Below, one piece after another: positions 39,754 through 49,567 of a stretch of 64,000 nt of DNA. The notes beneath the pieces were generated by a model. The model was not told the DNA's origin. It saw nothing but the letters and a program-made list of their open reading frames with translations, and searched no databases. A program made the position numbers and the translations under genes. Origin of the DNA: Citrobacter sp. FP75 (GTDB taxonomy: Bacteria; Pseudomonadota; Gammaproteobacteria; Enterobacterales; Enterobacteriaceae). The DNA lies in contig NZ_JAFDOE010000002.1 of the NCBI RefSeq assembly GCF_018342065.1, positions 248,001-312,000 on the forward strand. The letters run 5' to 3'. How positions within the stretch are numbered: position 1 is the first letter of the stretch; each line of letters begins with the position of its first letter.

Positions 39754-40335
39754 TTAACCAAAAATCTCGGTCAGATGCTTGCGATATTCTGCGATATAAC
39801 GCGGGACATCCGGCATTTTAATCACGTCATTGGTGATAAAGGTCGGCAGCGCTTCCATGCCCAAAAACTGGTTTGCTTTATGGAACGGGAGATAAACGCC
39901 ATCAACGCCAACGCCGTGGAAGAACTGGTCTTTGTCAGTAAAGGCTTCCATCGGTGCGTTCCAGGTCAGGGACAGCATGTATTTTTTGCCCTGAATTAAC
40001 CCGCCGGAGCCGTATTTTTTAGCAGCGTCTGAACGTGTACGGCCGTCGCTGGCGTATAGCGTACCGTGCCCTGCGGTGAACACATCATCGATGTATTTTT
40101 TTACCGTCCACGGCGCGCCCATCCACCAGCCTGGCATTTGCCAGATAACCGTATCTGCCCAAACAAAATTCTGCACTTCTGTTTCTACGTCATAATCGCT
40201 GTCTGCGCGTACGACTTTAACATCATGCCCGAGGTCGCGCAGGATACCGTCCGCGACCTCGGTCAGGGTGTCGTTTAGTTGACCATTGGAATGGCCGAAT
40301 TTTTTCGCACCATTGATAATCAGAATGTTGCTCAT
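39754..40335 (-). CDS. mdaB: NADPH:quinone reductase MdaB (modulator of drug activity B)
   Basis: The 193-residue flavodoxin-like FAD protein starts MSNILIINGAKKFGHSNGQL and has the conserved QMPGWWMGAPWTVKKYIDDV segment near residue 64. It reduces quinones by two electrons. It is upstream of ygiN in a two-gene operon, and its start region faces the end of qseC. All visible conserved segments are intact. Confidence 0.95.
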   Translation of the reverse strand: MSNILIINGAKKFGHSNGQLNDTLTEVADGILRDLGHDVKVVRADSDYDVETEVQNFVWADTVIWQMPGWWMGAPWTVKKYIDDVFTAGHGTLYASDGRTRSDAAKKYGSGGLIQGKKYMLSLTWNAPMEAFTDKDQFFHGVGVDGVYLPFHKANQFLGMEALPTFITNDVIKMPDVPRYIAEYRKHLTEIFG

Positions 40336-40443
40336 GTTGTGTCCTCAAAGAATAACGTTTGAGGGCGATTTTACGCCGATGAGCGGTGCGATGAAATTAG
40401 CAAAATGTGCAAAGTCTTTTGCTGATAGCGCAATAATTCGTCG

Positions 40444-41793
40444 CTACCAGCTGATTCTGGCTTCAAATCCGCCTTCTGTGGCGTTGGCAAATGACACGGA
40501 CATTCCATGCAACGTCGCAATACGCCGGACAATCGACAGGCCCAGTCCGCTGCCGGTCGCGTTTTGTCCCGGCGGGCGATAAAAGCGTTCACCAATATGC
40601 TCGAGAACCTCTGGCGCAACGCCTGGCCCGTTGTCTTTGACGCTGAAATATCGGTTGTTGAGCGTGACTTCCACGACGCTACCCTGCGGACTGTAGCGGA
40701 TCGCATTATCCAGCAGATTGCGGACCATCAGGCTGAGTAACAGCGGTTGGCCGGTGCGTTTAATATCGTGGGCGTTAATCTGCAAGCGCACGTCGATGTT
40801 GGCCTGCTGCGCCGGGTGGTAGATATCCATGACGGCGGATTGCAGTAGCTCTTCGAGAGAGATATTGGCGACATCCTGAAGATTGCTCAGTGAGTCGAGC
40901 CGCGAAAGCGTCAGTAACTGATCGACCAGGCGCGTGGCGCGATCGATTCCCGTCTGCATCTGCATTAACGCTTTTTGCCGTGCCTGCGGATCATCGTCGG
41001 ACAGTTGCGCGACTTCGGTCTGTACCTTCAATGCCGTCAACGGACTACGCAGTTCGTGAGCGGCATCTGAGGTAAAACGCCGCTCGCGTACCATCGTGGT
41101 ATGAATACGGGTAAAAAGTTGATTGAGCGACTCAACCAGCGGGCGAACTTCGCCAGGAATACCTTTCAGGCTCAGTGGCTCTTCAGATTCCGGATCCCGC
41201 ATACGTAAAGCTTGCGCCAGCTTTTTCAGCGGGTTAAGTTCAAGACTTAACAGTACAATCAGGATCAGCAGCATCAGCGGCAGGGCGACCAGCCACGGCA
41301 CCAATTGGGTTGTCACGATCGCCAGGGCCATATCTTCGCGGTATTCCCACTCCTGGCCGACCACGATCCGGTACTTTTTATCCGCTGAAGTCAGCCAGAT
41401 AAAGCGCCATTTATCGTTATCCCCGTTCAGATAGCCGTCATCAAACCCTTCCCGACGATAGCTATAGGGAATGTACTGACCATTGTCACCGTCATGAAGG
41501 ACCATTTTTCCATCCGGCGTGTAGACCGCAAAGGTCAGCACATCGTCGTCAATATGGCCATGTTTGAACTTTTTCGGTGTCTGTGCAATGCGTTCAGAGG
41601 CTTTTAGTTCATCAAGATCCAGCGTGACCAGCCGTTTGGCAAACAGCATCAGCTGCGTGTCAAACATCTCGTCCACGTTATCGGTGGTTTGTTTCCAGGC
41701 GACAAAACTGGAAATCAGCCAGGTTATCAAAACTAAAATGATGAAGATAAGCGTTAGCCTGATGCGCAGACTGAGGCGTTGTGTGAGTTTCAT
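40444..41793 (-). CDS. qseC: Sensor histidine kinase QseC
   Basis: The 449-residue kinase has two membrane helices (about 11-31 and 160-180), a periplasmic sensor of about 125 residues, a HAMP-like linker, the HisKA phosphorylation site [14 protein letters not shown] (His near 246) and ATPase motifs [10 protein letters not shown] (N), KDNGPGV (G1) and GSGLGLSIV (G2). It phosphorylates QseB and has been reported to respond to AI-3, adrenaline and noradrenaline. Its ATG overlaps the qseB stop (ATGA). Confidence 0.95.
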   Translation of the reverse strand: MKLTQRLSLRIRLTLIFIILVLITWLISSFVAWKQTTDNVDEMFDTQLMLFAKRLVTLDLDELKASERIAQTPKKFKHGHIDDDVLTFAVYTPDGKMVLHDGDNGQYIPYSYRREGFDDGYLNGDNDKWRFIWLTSADKKYRIVVGQEWEYREDMALAIVTTQLVPWLVALPLMLLILIVLLSLELNPLKKLAQALRMRDPESEEPLSLKGIPGEVRPLVESLNQLFTRIHTTMVRERRFTSDAAHELRSPLTALKVQTEVAQLSDDDPQARQKALMQMQTGIDRATRLVDQLLTLSRLDSLSNLQDVANISLEELLQSAVMDIYHPAQQANIDVRLQINAHDIKRTGQPLLLSLMVRNLLDNAIRYSPQGSVVEVTLNNRYFSVKDNGPGVAPEVLEHIGERFYRPPGQNATGSGLGLSIVRRIATLHGMSVSFANATEGGFEARISW

Positions 41794-42449
41794 GCATCAC
41801 CCAGGGTGTAACCAATGCCATGCACGGTACGGATAAAATCACTGCCGAGTTTACGGCGTAAGTGATGGACGTGCACCTCAACTGCATTACTGGAGACGTT
41901 TTCATCCCAGTTATACAGTTTTTCTTCAATGTGTTTGCGGGGCAGTACGCGCCCTTTATTGCGCATCAGCAGTTCCAGCAGCGCGAACTCTTTTGGCTTG
42001 AGCGGCAACGGCTCACCCGCGAGTGTGGCGACCAGCGCGCCGGGATTAAGCGTCACCTGACCATGGCGCAGTTCGCTGGTGGCCTGGCCGCTGGCGCGGC
42101 GTACCAGCGCCTCCAGTCGGGCGGCAACTTCAATCAATGCAAAGGGTTTACACAGATAGTCATCCGCACCGAGGCGCAGACCTTCCACGCGTTCGGCCAG
42201 CGCATCGCGTGCGGTTAAAATTAGCACCGGCTCTTGTTTTCCTTTTGTGCGCCATTCGCGCAGGATATCGCGCCCGTCGATGCCCGGCAGCGTCAGGTCG
42301 AGGATCACCGCATCATAAGGCGCACTGTAAAGCGCTTCTTTTCCCTGACGACCTTCGGTAAACCAGTCGATGCTGAAACCCATTTTACTCAGACCCGTTT
42401 TCAGGCCGTCGCCAATCAACGCATCATCTTCTACCAGTAAAATACGCAT
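41790..42449 (-). CDS. qseB: OmpR-family response regulator QseB
   Basis: The 219-residue protein has a receiver domain (acidic pocket ED at 8-9, phosphoacceptor Asp51 in [12 protein letters not shown], Lys near 102 in CKPF) and a winged-helix DNA-binding domain ending in [14 protein letters not shown]. It is closely related to PmrA. It is the first gene of qseB-qseC and is divergent from ygiW. A tandem TTAAG repeat in the shared region fits QseB/PmrA binding. Confidence 0.95.
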   Translation of the reverse strand: MRILLVEDDALIGDGLKTGLSKMGFSIDWFTEGRQGKEALYSAPYDAVILDLTLPGIDGRDILREWRTKGKQEPVLILTARDALAERVEGLRLGADDYLCKPFALIEVAARLEALVRRASGQATSELRHGQVTLNPGALVATLAGEPLPLKPKEFALLELLMRNKGRVLPRKHIEEKLYNWDENVSSNAVEVHVHHLRRKLGSDFIRTVHGIGYTLGDA

Positions 42450-42536
42450 ATGTTCTTCCCTGCGCTCACTCTGTTGCCTGTCAGTAAACCTTGTGGCAAC
42501 CAGGGATGTACAGCAAAAAAAGAATCTTTTTTTGCC

Positions 42537-42552
42537 TTAAGAAGTTGTTAAG
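42537..42552. promoter_or_regulatory. Candidate QseB/PmrA box
   Basis: TTAAG at 42537-42541 is repeated at 42548-42552, one helical turn (11 bp) apart; on the reverse strand this reads CTTAA-N6-CTTAA, the PmrA/QseB consensus pattern. It lies between qseB and ygiW, about 50 bp from the ygiW start, and could control both. Confidence 0.6.
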
Positions 42553-42602
42553 GATTAACTTATTAAATAGTCGTGAAACAACATGATAAGGGAGACATGA
42601 AG

Positions 42603-42995
42603 ATGAAAAAATTAGCTGCAATGGTTGCCGTAATGGCATTGTGTTCCGCACCTGTACTGGCAGCGCAGCAGGGCGGCTTCTCTGGCCCGACGGCGACGCA
42701 AAGCCAAACGGGTGGATTTATTGGTCCGAACGGCAGCAGCACGACGGTAGAAAGTGCAAAATCGCTGCGTGATGATACCTGGGTAACCCTGCGCGGGAAC
42801 ATCGTCGAGCGTATTTCCGACGATTTGTACCTGTTTAAAGATGCGACCGGCACGGTGAACGTGGATATTGACCACAAACGCTGGAACGGTGTGACCGTTG
42901 GCCCGCAGGATGTGGTTGAAATCCAGGGTGAGGTGGATAAAGACTGGAACTCTGTTGAAATCGATGTGAAACAGATTACCAAAGTCGCTAAATAA
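42603..42995 (+). CDS. ygiW: Periplasmic BOF/OB-fold stress protein YgiW
   Basis: The 130-residue precursor starts MKKLAAMVAVMALCSAPVLA (signal peptide, cleavage after AA) and carries an OB-fold BOF domain (about 45-130, with LRGNIVERISDDLYLFKD). In E. coli it is linked to stress resistance (cadmium, peroxide) and in other species (as VisP) binds peptidoglycan sugar. The start is the third in-frame ATG, at the best spacing from GGGAG. It is divergent from qseB. Confidence 0.93.
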   Translation: MKKLAAMVAVMALCSAPVLAAQQGGFSGPTATQSQTGGFIGPNGSSTTVESAKSLRDDTWVTLRGNIVERISDDLYLFKDATGTVNVDIDHKRWNGVTVGPQDVVEIQGEVDKDWNSVEIDVKQITKVAK

Positions 42996-43111
42996 TCCTC
43001 ATCAGGGCCGCATTCGCGGCCCTTTCCTTTATTCCTAAATGTGATGCAAATCAGCCTGTAAACACCAGTAACATGTAAAGTGGCGGAGTCAATCTTACTC
43101 ACAGAGATATC

Positions 43112-44719
43112 ATGAAAACGCGTCCATTATTATGGCTGGTCAGCCTGATGTGCAGTCCCTCTCTTTTTGCCGCAACGATCCCTGACGGAACGTCACTCGC
43201 CGCACAACAAATTTTCCGCTACAACAACCACAGCGATCCGGGCACTCTTGACCCGCAAAAAGTGGAAGAAAATACCGCCGCGCAAATCGTTCTCGATCTT
43301 TTCGAAGGCCTGGTCTGGATGGATGGCGAGGGGAAAGTGCAGCCCGCTCAGGCCGAGAGTTGGGACGTTTTAGAGGGAGGAAAACGCTATATTTTCCACC
43401 TACGCAAAGGTCTGCAATGGTCAGATGGTGTAGCGCTAACGGCGCAGGACTTTGTGGCGGGCTGGCAGCGAGCGGTTGACCCACATACCCTCAGCCCGTT
43501 TGCCGGGTATCTGGCGGCGGCACATATTAAAAATGCGCAGGCGATTGTGGACGGTAAATCACCTGCCAGCACGCTGGGAGTGAAGGCGGTGGACGATCGG
43601 ACGCTTGAAGTTTCACTCGAACAAGCGGTGCCGTGGTTTACCACCATGCTGGCATGGCCCACGTTATTCCCCGTGCCGCGGCATACCATTTCGCAGTATG
43701 GCGATGCGTGGAGCAAGCCGGAGCACCTGGTTTTCAATGGCGCATTTGTACTGGATAAATGGGTGGTGAACGAGAAAATCGTGGCGCGTAAAAATCCGCG
43801 CTATCGTGATGCGCAGCATACCGTTTTACAGCAGGTAGAATATCTGGCCCTGGATAACGCCGTAACGGGATATAACCGCTATCGTGCTGGCGAGGTTGAT
43901 CTCACCTGGGTTCCAACTCAGCAGATCCCGGCGATAGAGAAAAACCTGCCGGGTGAGCTACGAGTGATCCCCCGCCTGAACAGCGAGTATTATAACTTCA
44001 ATACCCGCAAAGCCCCGTTTAACGATGTCCGGGTGCGTCGTGCGCTGTACTTAACCGCCGACCGGCAACTTATTGCCGAGAAAGTACTCGGGCTTCGTAC
44101 CCCCGCGACGACGCTAACGCCGCCGCAGGTTGCCGGTTTTAAACCGCCGGTGCTGAGCGATCTTCAGGCTCCGATGAGCGAGCGGATTGCTGAGGCGAAA
44201 GCACTGTTGAAACAGGCCGGGTTTGACGAGCAGCATCCTCTTACGTTTGAGCTGTTTTACAATAAGTACGACCTGCATGAGAAAACGGCTATTGCCTTAT
44301 CCTCTGAGTGGAAAAAATGGCTTGGCGCGGATGTTAAGCTGCGCACCATGGAGTGGAAAACGTACCTGGATGCGCGGCGCGAAGGGGATTTCATGTTGTC
44401 TCGCCAGTCGTGGGATGCGACATACAATGAGGCGTCAACGTTTTTGAACACACTGCAGTCCGGGAATGTAGAGAATGTTGGACAGTGGCACGATGCGCGC
44501 TATGACGCGCTGCTGGCGCAGGCTGCCCGCACGCCCGACGCCGCACAGCGTAACCAGCTTTACGCACAGGCGGAAGAGATAATTAACCAGCAAGCCCCCG
44601 TGATACCCATCTACTACCAGCCGTTGATTAAATTGCTTAAACCCTATGTGGGCGGTTTCCCGGTGCAAAATCCACAGGACTATGTGTACAGCAAAGAACT
44701 TTATATCCGGGCGCATTAA
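43112..44719 (+). CDS. ygiS: Periplasmic solute-binding protein YgiS (family 5)
   Basis: The 535-residue precursor has a signal peptide (MKTRPLLWLVSLMCSPSLFA) and the OppA-like family 5 fold: LDPQKVEENTAAQIV near 48, then EYYNFNTRKAPFNDVRVRRAL near 295. It lacks adjacent permease genes. In E. coli, ygiS is reported to affect deoxycholate uptake and to be a target of the MqsR toxin. It is intact here and follows ygiW on the same strand after 116 bp. Confidence 0.93.
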   Translation: MKTRPLLWLVSLMCSPSLFAATIPDGTSLAAQQIFRYNNHSDPGTLDPQKVEENTAAQIVLDLFEGLVWMDGEGKVQPAQAESWDVLEGGKRYIFHLRKGLQWSDGVALTAQDFVAGWQRAVDPHTLSPFAGYLAAAHIKNAQAIVDGKSPASTLGVKAVDDRTLEVSLEQAVPWFTTMLAWPTLFPVPRHTISQYGDAWSKPEHLVFNGAFVLDKWVVNEKIVARKNPRYRDAQHTVLQQVEYLALDNAVTGYNRYRAGEVDLTWVPTQQIPAIEKNLPGELRVIPRLNSEYYNFNTRKAPFNDVRVRRALYLTADRQLIAEKVLGLRTPATTLTPPQVAGFKPPVLSDLQAPMSERIAEAKALLKQAGFDEQHPLTFELFYNKYDLHEKTAIALSSEWKKWLGADVKLRTMEWKTYLDARREGDFMLSRQSWDATYNEASTFLNTLQSGNVENVGQWHDARYDALLAQAARTPDAAQRNQLYAQAEEIINQQAPVIPIYYQPLIKLLKPYVGGFPVQNPQDYVYSKELYIRAH

Positions 44720-44875
44720 GAAACGGGTGTAGAGGTGATTATCGCCGCTGCTTATCCGTGGCGGCAAAACCACTGAACTTTGTGACTCAACTCGCCAGAT
44801 AGGGTAGTATCTGCGGCAATATTGCCTGACGAATACCGGGTATTGTTCGGGCTAACAGTTGAGGAACCACGATTA

Positions 44876-47134
44876 ATGAGCGATATGGCAGAGCGCCTTG
44901 CGCTGCATGAATTCACGGAAAACGCCTATCTGAACTATTCCATGTACGTCATCATGGACAGGGCGTTGCCGTTTATTGGTGATGGTCTGAAACCCGTTCA
45001 GCGTCGCATCGTTTACGCGATGTCCGAACTGGGGCTGAATGCCAGCGCCAAATTTAAAAAATCCGCCCGTACAGTCGGTGACGTGCTGGGTAAATACCAC
45101 CCGCACGGCGATAGCGCTTGCTATGAAGCCATGGTGCTGATGGCGCAGCCGTTCTCTTACCGTTATCCGCTGGTTGACGGGCAGGGGAACTGGGGGGCGC
45201 CGGACGATCCGAAATCGTTCGCGGCGATGCGTTATACCGAATCTCGCCTGTCTAAATATGCGGAACTCCTGCTGGGGGAACTCGGTCAGGGGACGTCGGA
45301 CTGGGTGCCAAACTTCGATGGCACCATGCAGGAGCCGAAGATGCTGCCTGCGCGTCTGCCGAATATTTTGCTGAACGGCACCACCGGTATTGCGGTCGGG
45401 ATGGCAACAGACATTCCACCGCATAACCTGCGTGAAGTGGCGAAAGCGGCGATTACGCTGATTGAGCAGCCGAAAACGACGCTGGATCAGCTGCTGGATA
45501 TCGTCCAGGGGCCGGATTACCCGACCGAAGCGGAGATCATTACCCCACGCGCGGAAATTCGTAAAATTTACGAAAACGGGCGTGGCTCCGTGCGCATGCG
45601 TGCGGTATGGGCCAAAGAAGACGGCGCAGTGGTGATTTCCGCGCTGCCGCATCAGGTTTCCGGCGCCAAAGTGCTGGAACAGATCGCCGCCCAGATGCGC
45701 AATAAAAAGCTGCCGATGGTGGACGATCTGCGCGATGAGTCGGATCACGAAAACCCGACCCGTCTGGTGATCGTGCCGCGCTCCAACCGTGTTGACATGG
45801 AGCAGGTGATGAATCACCTGTTTGCCACCACCGATCTGGAAAAAAGCTACCGCATCAACCTGAACATGATTGGCCTTGATGGTCGTCCGGCGGTGAAAAA
45901 CCTGCTGGAGATCCTCACCGAATGGCTGGCGTTCCGCCGCGATACCGTGCGTCGTCGTCTGAACTACCGTCTGGAAAAAGTCCTCAAGCGCCTGCACATC
46001 CTCGAGGGTTTGCTGGTGGCGTTCCTCAACATTGACGAAGTGATTGAAATCATTCGTCATGAAGATGAACCCAAACCAGAACTGATGTCGCGGTTTGGCA
46101 TTTCTGAGACCCAGGCTGAAGCCATCCTCGAACTGAAATTGCGCCATCTTGCCAAACTGGAAGAGATCAAAATCCGTGGCGAGCAGGACGAACTGGCGAA
46201 AGAACGCGATCAGCTGCAGGGCATTCTGGCCTCCGAACGTAAAATGAGTAACCTGCTGAAGAAAGAACTGCAGGCTGACTCAGATGCGTATGGCGACGAT
46301 CGCCGTTCTCCGCTGAAAGAGCGCGAAGAAGCCAAAGCAATGAGCGAGCACGACATGCTGCCGTCTGAACCGGTCACCATAGTGCTATCCCAAAGCGGCT
46401 GGGTGCGTAGCGCCAAAGGTCACGACATAGATGCGCCGGGCTTAAGCTATAAAGCGGGCGACAGCTATAAAGCGGCCGTGAAAGGCAAGAGCAATCAGCC
46501 GGTGGTGTTCGTTGACTCGACCGGACGCAGCTATGCCATCGACCCCATTACGCTGCCGTCGGCGCGTGGTCAGGGTGAACCGCTAACCGGGAAGCTTACG
46601 CTGCCGCCGGGGGCGACGGTTGAGCATATGCTGATGGAAGGTGATGACCAGAAACTGCTGATGGCGTCCGATGCTGGCTACGGATTCGTCTGCACCTTTA
46701 ATGACTTAGTGGCGCGTAACCGCGCAGGTAAGGCATTGATTACGTTACCGGAAAATGCGCATGTGATGCCGCCGGTGGTGCTTGAAGATGAAACCGATAT
46801 GCTGCTGGCGATCACCCATGCCGGACGTATGCTGATGTTCCCGGTCAGTGACCTGCCGCAATTGTCGAAAGGTAAAGGGAACAAGATCATCAACATTCCT
46901 TCTGCAGAAGCGGCGAAAGGTGATGATGGACTGGCGCACCTCTATGTGCTGCCGCCGCAAAGTACGCTGACTCTCCACGTCGGTAAACGCAAAATTAAAC
47001 TGCGTCCTGAAGAACTGCAGAAGGTGACCGGCGAACGTGGGCGTCGCGGTACGCTGATGCGCGGTTTGCAGCGCATCGACCGTATCGAGATTGACTCGCC
47101 CCGACGTGCCAGCCAGGGCGATAGCGAAGAATAA
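44876..47134 (+). CDS. parC: DNA topoisomerase IV subunit A
   Basis: The 752-residue protein starts [20 protein letters not shown]; an 18-residue in-frame extension is rejected. The active-site Tyr120 is in AAMRYTESR. The quinolone-resistance region is the susceptible type, with Ser80 and Glu84 (HGDSACYEA), checked by counting. The C-terminal beta-pinwheel follows from about residue 490. It works with ParE, encoded about 5.5 kb upstream. Confidence 0.97.
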   Translation: MSDMAERLALHEFTENAYLNYSMYVIMDRALPFIGDGLKPVQRRIVYAMSELGLNASAKFKKSARTVGDVLGKYHPHGDSACYEAMVLMAQPFSYRYPLVDGQGNWGAPDDPKSFAAMRYTESRLSKYAELLLGELGQGTSDWVPNFDGTMQEPKMLPARLPNILLNGTTGIAVGMATDIPPHNLREVAKAAITLIEQPKTTLDQLLDIVQGPDYPTEAEIITPRAEIRKIYENGRGSVRMRAVWAKEDGAVVISALPHQVSGAKVLEQIAAQMRNKKLPMVDDLRDESDHENPTRLVIVPRSNRVDMEQVMNHLFATTDLEKSYRINLNMIGLDGRPAVKNLLEILTEWLAFRRDTVRRRLNYRLEKVLKRLHILEGLLVAFLNIDEVIEIIRHEDEPKPELMSRFGISETQAEAILELKLRHLAKLEEIKIRGEQDELAKERDQLQGILASERKMSNLLKKELQADSDAYGDDRRSPLKEREEAKAMSEHDMLPSEPVTIVLSQSGWVRSAKGHDIDAPGLSYKAGDSYKAAVKGKSNQPVVFVDSTGRSYAIDPITLPSARGQGEPLTGKLTLPPGATVEHMLMEGDDQKLLMASDAGYGFVCTFNDLVARNRAGKALITLPENAHVMPPVVLEDETDMLLAITHAGRMLMFPVSDLPQLSKGKGNKIINIPSAEAAKGDDGLAHLYVLPPQSTLTLHVGKRKIKLRPEELQKVTGERGRRGTLMRGLQRIDRIEIDSPRRASQGDSEE

Positions 47135-47145
47135 CGCTGTCGTCT

Positions 47146-47175
47146 GGCCCTCCCTGCTTTTTCGCGGGGAGGGCC
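47146..47175 (+). terminator. Terminator of parC
   Basis: GGCCCTCCC at 47146-47154 pairs with GGGAGGGCC at 47167-47175 around a loop containing a T5 run. It lies 11 bp after the parC stop. There is no long U tract after it. Confidence 0.65.
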
Positions 47176-47329
47176 AACGTTAAAAATTCCCGTGAAACCG
47201 TTGTTTATTCGTGCATTGCGATTAACAATACGCTTTTCCAGAGAGCCGCTCTTAACAAAGCCCTAACCTGACGCAGGGTTCTGCATCAGGTGACGTAAAA
47301 TGCCAGGCTCTTAGGCCTTAGAGGTTGTT

Positions 47330-48067
47330 ATGCTATATATTTTTCGTTTATTCATTACTGTTATTTACTGCATTCTGGTCTGTGTTTTTGGTTGTATATA
47401 CTGTCTGTTCAGCCCACGAAATCCAAAACACGTCTCGACGTTTGGTCATATGTTTAGTCGACTGGCTCCCCTTTACGGCCTGAAGGTTGAATGCCGTATG
47501 CCGCCTGATGCAAAGGACTATGGCAACGCTATCTATATTTGTAACCACCAGAATAACTACGACATGGTTACCGCGGCGAAAATCGTGCAGCCGCCGACGG
47601 TTACGGTCGGTAAAAAAAGCCTGCTGTGGATCCCTTTTTTCGGCCTGCTGTACTGGCTTACCGGTAATCTGTTGATTGACAGAAACAACCGAGCCAAAGC
47701 GCACAGCACTATTGCGGCGGTGGTTAATCATTTTAAAAAACGTCGTATTTCTATCTGGATGTTCCCGGAAGGCACGCGTAGCCGTGGTCGTGGCCTGCTG
47801 CCGTTTAAAACCGGCGCGTTTCATGCGGCCATTGCCGCGGGTGTGCCGGTGATCCCGGTATGCGTTTCAACGACCTCGAATAAGATTAAACTTAACCGAT
47901 TAAATAACGGTCTGGCGATCGTCGAGATGTTGCCGCCAGTGGATATCAGCCACTTTGGTAAGGATCAGGTTCGTGAACTGGCAGCACATTGCCGCACGCT
48001 GATGGAACAAAAAATCGCCGAACTCGACAAAGAAGTTGCCGAGCGGGAAGCTGCCGGTAAGGTTTGA
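47330..48067 (+). CDS. plsC: 1-acyl-sn-glycerol-3-phosphate acyltransferase PlsC
   Basis: The 245-residue membrane protein has N-terminal hydrophobic helices, the catalytic NHQNNYD (NHx4D, near residue 72) and the FPEGTRSRGRG substrate motif near 145. It acylates lysophosphatidic acid to phosphatidic acid. The C-terminus is highly charged. It is followed by ftsP after 71 bp. A leader of about 195 bp separates it from parC. Confidence 0.96.
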   Translation: MLYIFRLFITVIYCILVCVFGCIYCLFSPRNPKHVSTFGHMFSRLAPLYGLKVECRMPPDAKDYGNAIYICNHQNNYDMVTAAKIVQPPTVTVGKKSLLWIPFFGLLYWLTGNLLIDRNNRAKAHSTIAAVVNHFKKRRISIWMFPEGTRSRGRGLLPFKTGAFHAAIAAGVPVIPVCVSTTSNKIKLNRLNNGLAIVEMLPPVDISHFGKDQVRELAAHCRTLMEQKIAELDKEVAEREAAGKV

Positions 48068-48138
48068 TTCGCGCCATTCGAGTTTGTTACAGGAAATGCT
48101 TTCCTGCGTGTTAATAGCCAGTTTTACATGGAGCTTAT

Positions 48139-49551
48139 ATGTCACTCAGTCGGCGTCAGTTCATTCAGACATCGGGGATCGCACTGTGTGCAGGTGCTGT
48201 TCCGCTGAAGGCTAATGCTGCCGGTCAGCAACAACCGCTACCTGTTCCGCCACTGCTGGAGTCTCGCCGGGGGCAACCGCTATTTATGACCCTGCAACGT
48301 GCTCACTGGTCCTTTACGCAGGGCACCCGCGCATCTGTCTGGGGGATTAACGGGCGCTACCTGGGGCCGACCATCCGCGTCTGGAAAGGGGATGACGTCA
48401 AGCTTATCTACAGCAACCGTCTGACCGAGAATGTCTCAATGACCATCGCCGGGTTACAGGTTCCCGGCCCACTGATGGGTGGTCCGGCACGCATGATGTC
48501 GCCGAGTGCGGACTGGGCGCCGGTGCTGCCCATTCGCCAGAGCGCCGCCACGTTGTGGTATCACGCCAATACGCCGAACCGTACTGCGCAGCAGGTCTAT
48601 AACGGTCTCGCCGGGATGTGGCTGATTGAAGATGAAGTGAGTAAATCTCTGCCGATTCCCAATCATTATGGCGTCGATGATTTCCCGGTCATCATTCAGG
48701 ATAAGCGCCTGGATAACTTTGGCACGCCGGAATACAGCGAGCCGGGTAGCGGCGGGTTTGTGGGTGATACGCTTCTGGTTAACGGGGCGCAAAGCCCGTA
48801 TGTGGAAGTGTCTCGCGGCTGGGTGCGCTTGCGTTTACTGAATGCCTCGAACTCGCGTCGTTATCAGCTGCAAATGAGCGATGGCCGCGCGCTGCATGTG
48901 ATTTCCGGCGATCAGGGTTTTTTACCTGCGCCCGTCTCGGTGAAGCAACTCTCGCTGGCACCGGGTGAGCGTCGTGAGATTCTGGTGGATATGACCAACG
49001 GCGATGAAGTGTCGATCACCTGTGGTGAGGCGGCCAGCATTGTCGACCGGATCCGCGGATTCTTCGAGCCATCCAGTATTCTGATCTCCACGCTGGTACT
49101 GACCCTGCGCCCGACCGGGCTGCTGCCGCTGGTGACCGACAGTCTGCCGATGCGTTTGTTGCCCACGGAAATTTTAGGCGGCTCTCCGATTCGCAGCCGT
49201 GAAATCAGTCTTGATGACGATCCCGGCATCAACGGGCAGCTGTGGGATGTAAACCGTATGGATATTACCGCTCAGCAGGGCTCCTGGGAGCGCTGGACGG
49301 TGCGGGCGGATATGCCTCAGTCTTTCCATATTGAAGGCGTCTCTTTCCTGATCCGCAACGTGAATGGCGCGATGCCGTTCCCGGAAGACCGGGGCTGGAA
49401 AGATACCGTCTGGGTGGATGGACAGGTTGAGCTGCTGGTTTATTACGGACAGCCTTCCTGGGCCCATTTCCCGTTCTACTTTAACAGCCAGACGCTGGAA
49501 ATGGCCGACCGTGGCTCGATCGGACAGATGCTGGTGAACCCGGCGCCGTAA
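48139..49551 (+). CDS. ftsP: Cell division protein FtsP (SufI)
   Basis: The 470-residue protein begins with a Tat signal, MSLSRRQFIQTSGIALCAGA, containing SRRQFI, and has three cupredoxin domains like multicopper oxidases but lacks the usual copper-ligand histidine motifs. It is a periplasmic divisome protein that protects division under stress and is a classical Tat substrate. It is downstream of plsC and convergent with the trkG-like gene. Confidence 0.96.
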   Translation: MSLSRRQFIQTSGIALCAGAVPLKANAAGQQQPLPVPPLLESRRGQPLFMTLQRAHWSFTQGTRASVWGINGRYLGPTIRVWKGDDVKLIYSNRLTENVSMTIAGLQVPGPLMGGPARMMSPSADWAPVLPIRQSAATLWYHANTPNRTAQQVYNGLAGMWLIEDEVSKSLPIPNHYGVDDFPVIIQDKRLDNFGTPEYSEPGSGGFVGDTLLVNGAQSPYVEVSRGWVRLRLLNASNSRRYQLQMSDGRALHVISGDQGFLPAPVSVKQLSLAPGERREILVDMTNGDEVSITCGEAASIVDRIRGFFEPSSILISTLVLTLRPTGLLPLVTDSLPMRLLPTEILGGSPIRSREISLDDDPGINGQLWDVNRMDITAQQGSWERWTVRADMPQSFHIEGVSFLIRNVNGAMPFPEDRGWKDTVWVDGQVELLVYYGQPSWAHFPFYFNSQTLEMADRGSIGQMLVNPAP

Positions 49552-49567
49552 TGCGCCGGATATTCTG

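Noticed and set aside
44873-46147. 424-codon reverse open frame inside parC
   Set aside because: It is antisense to a clear core gene, and its length results from GC-rich codon bias; the protein is rich in Arg, Gln, Phe and His without family features.
44876-47134. Quinolone resistance mutations in parC
   Set aside because: Residue counting gives Ser80 and Glu84, the susceptible type.
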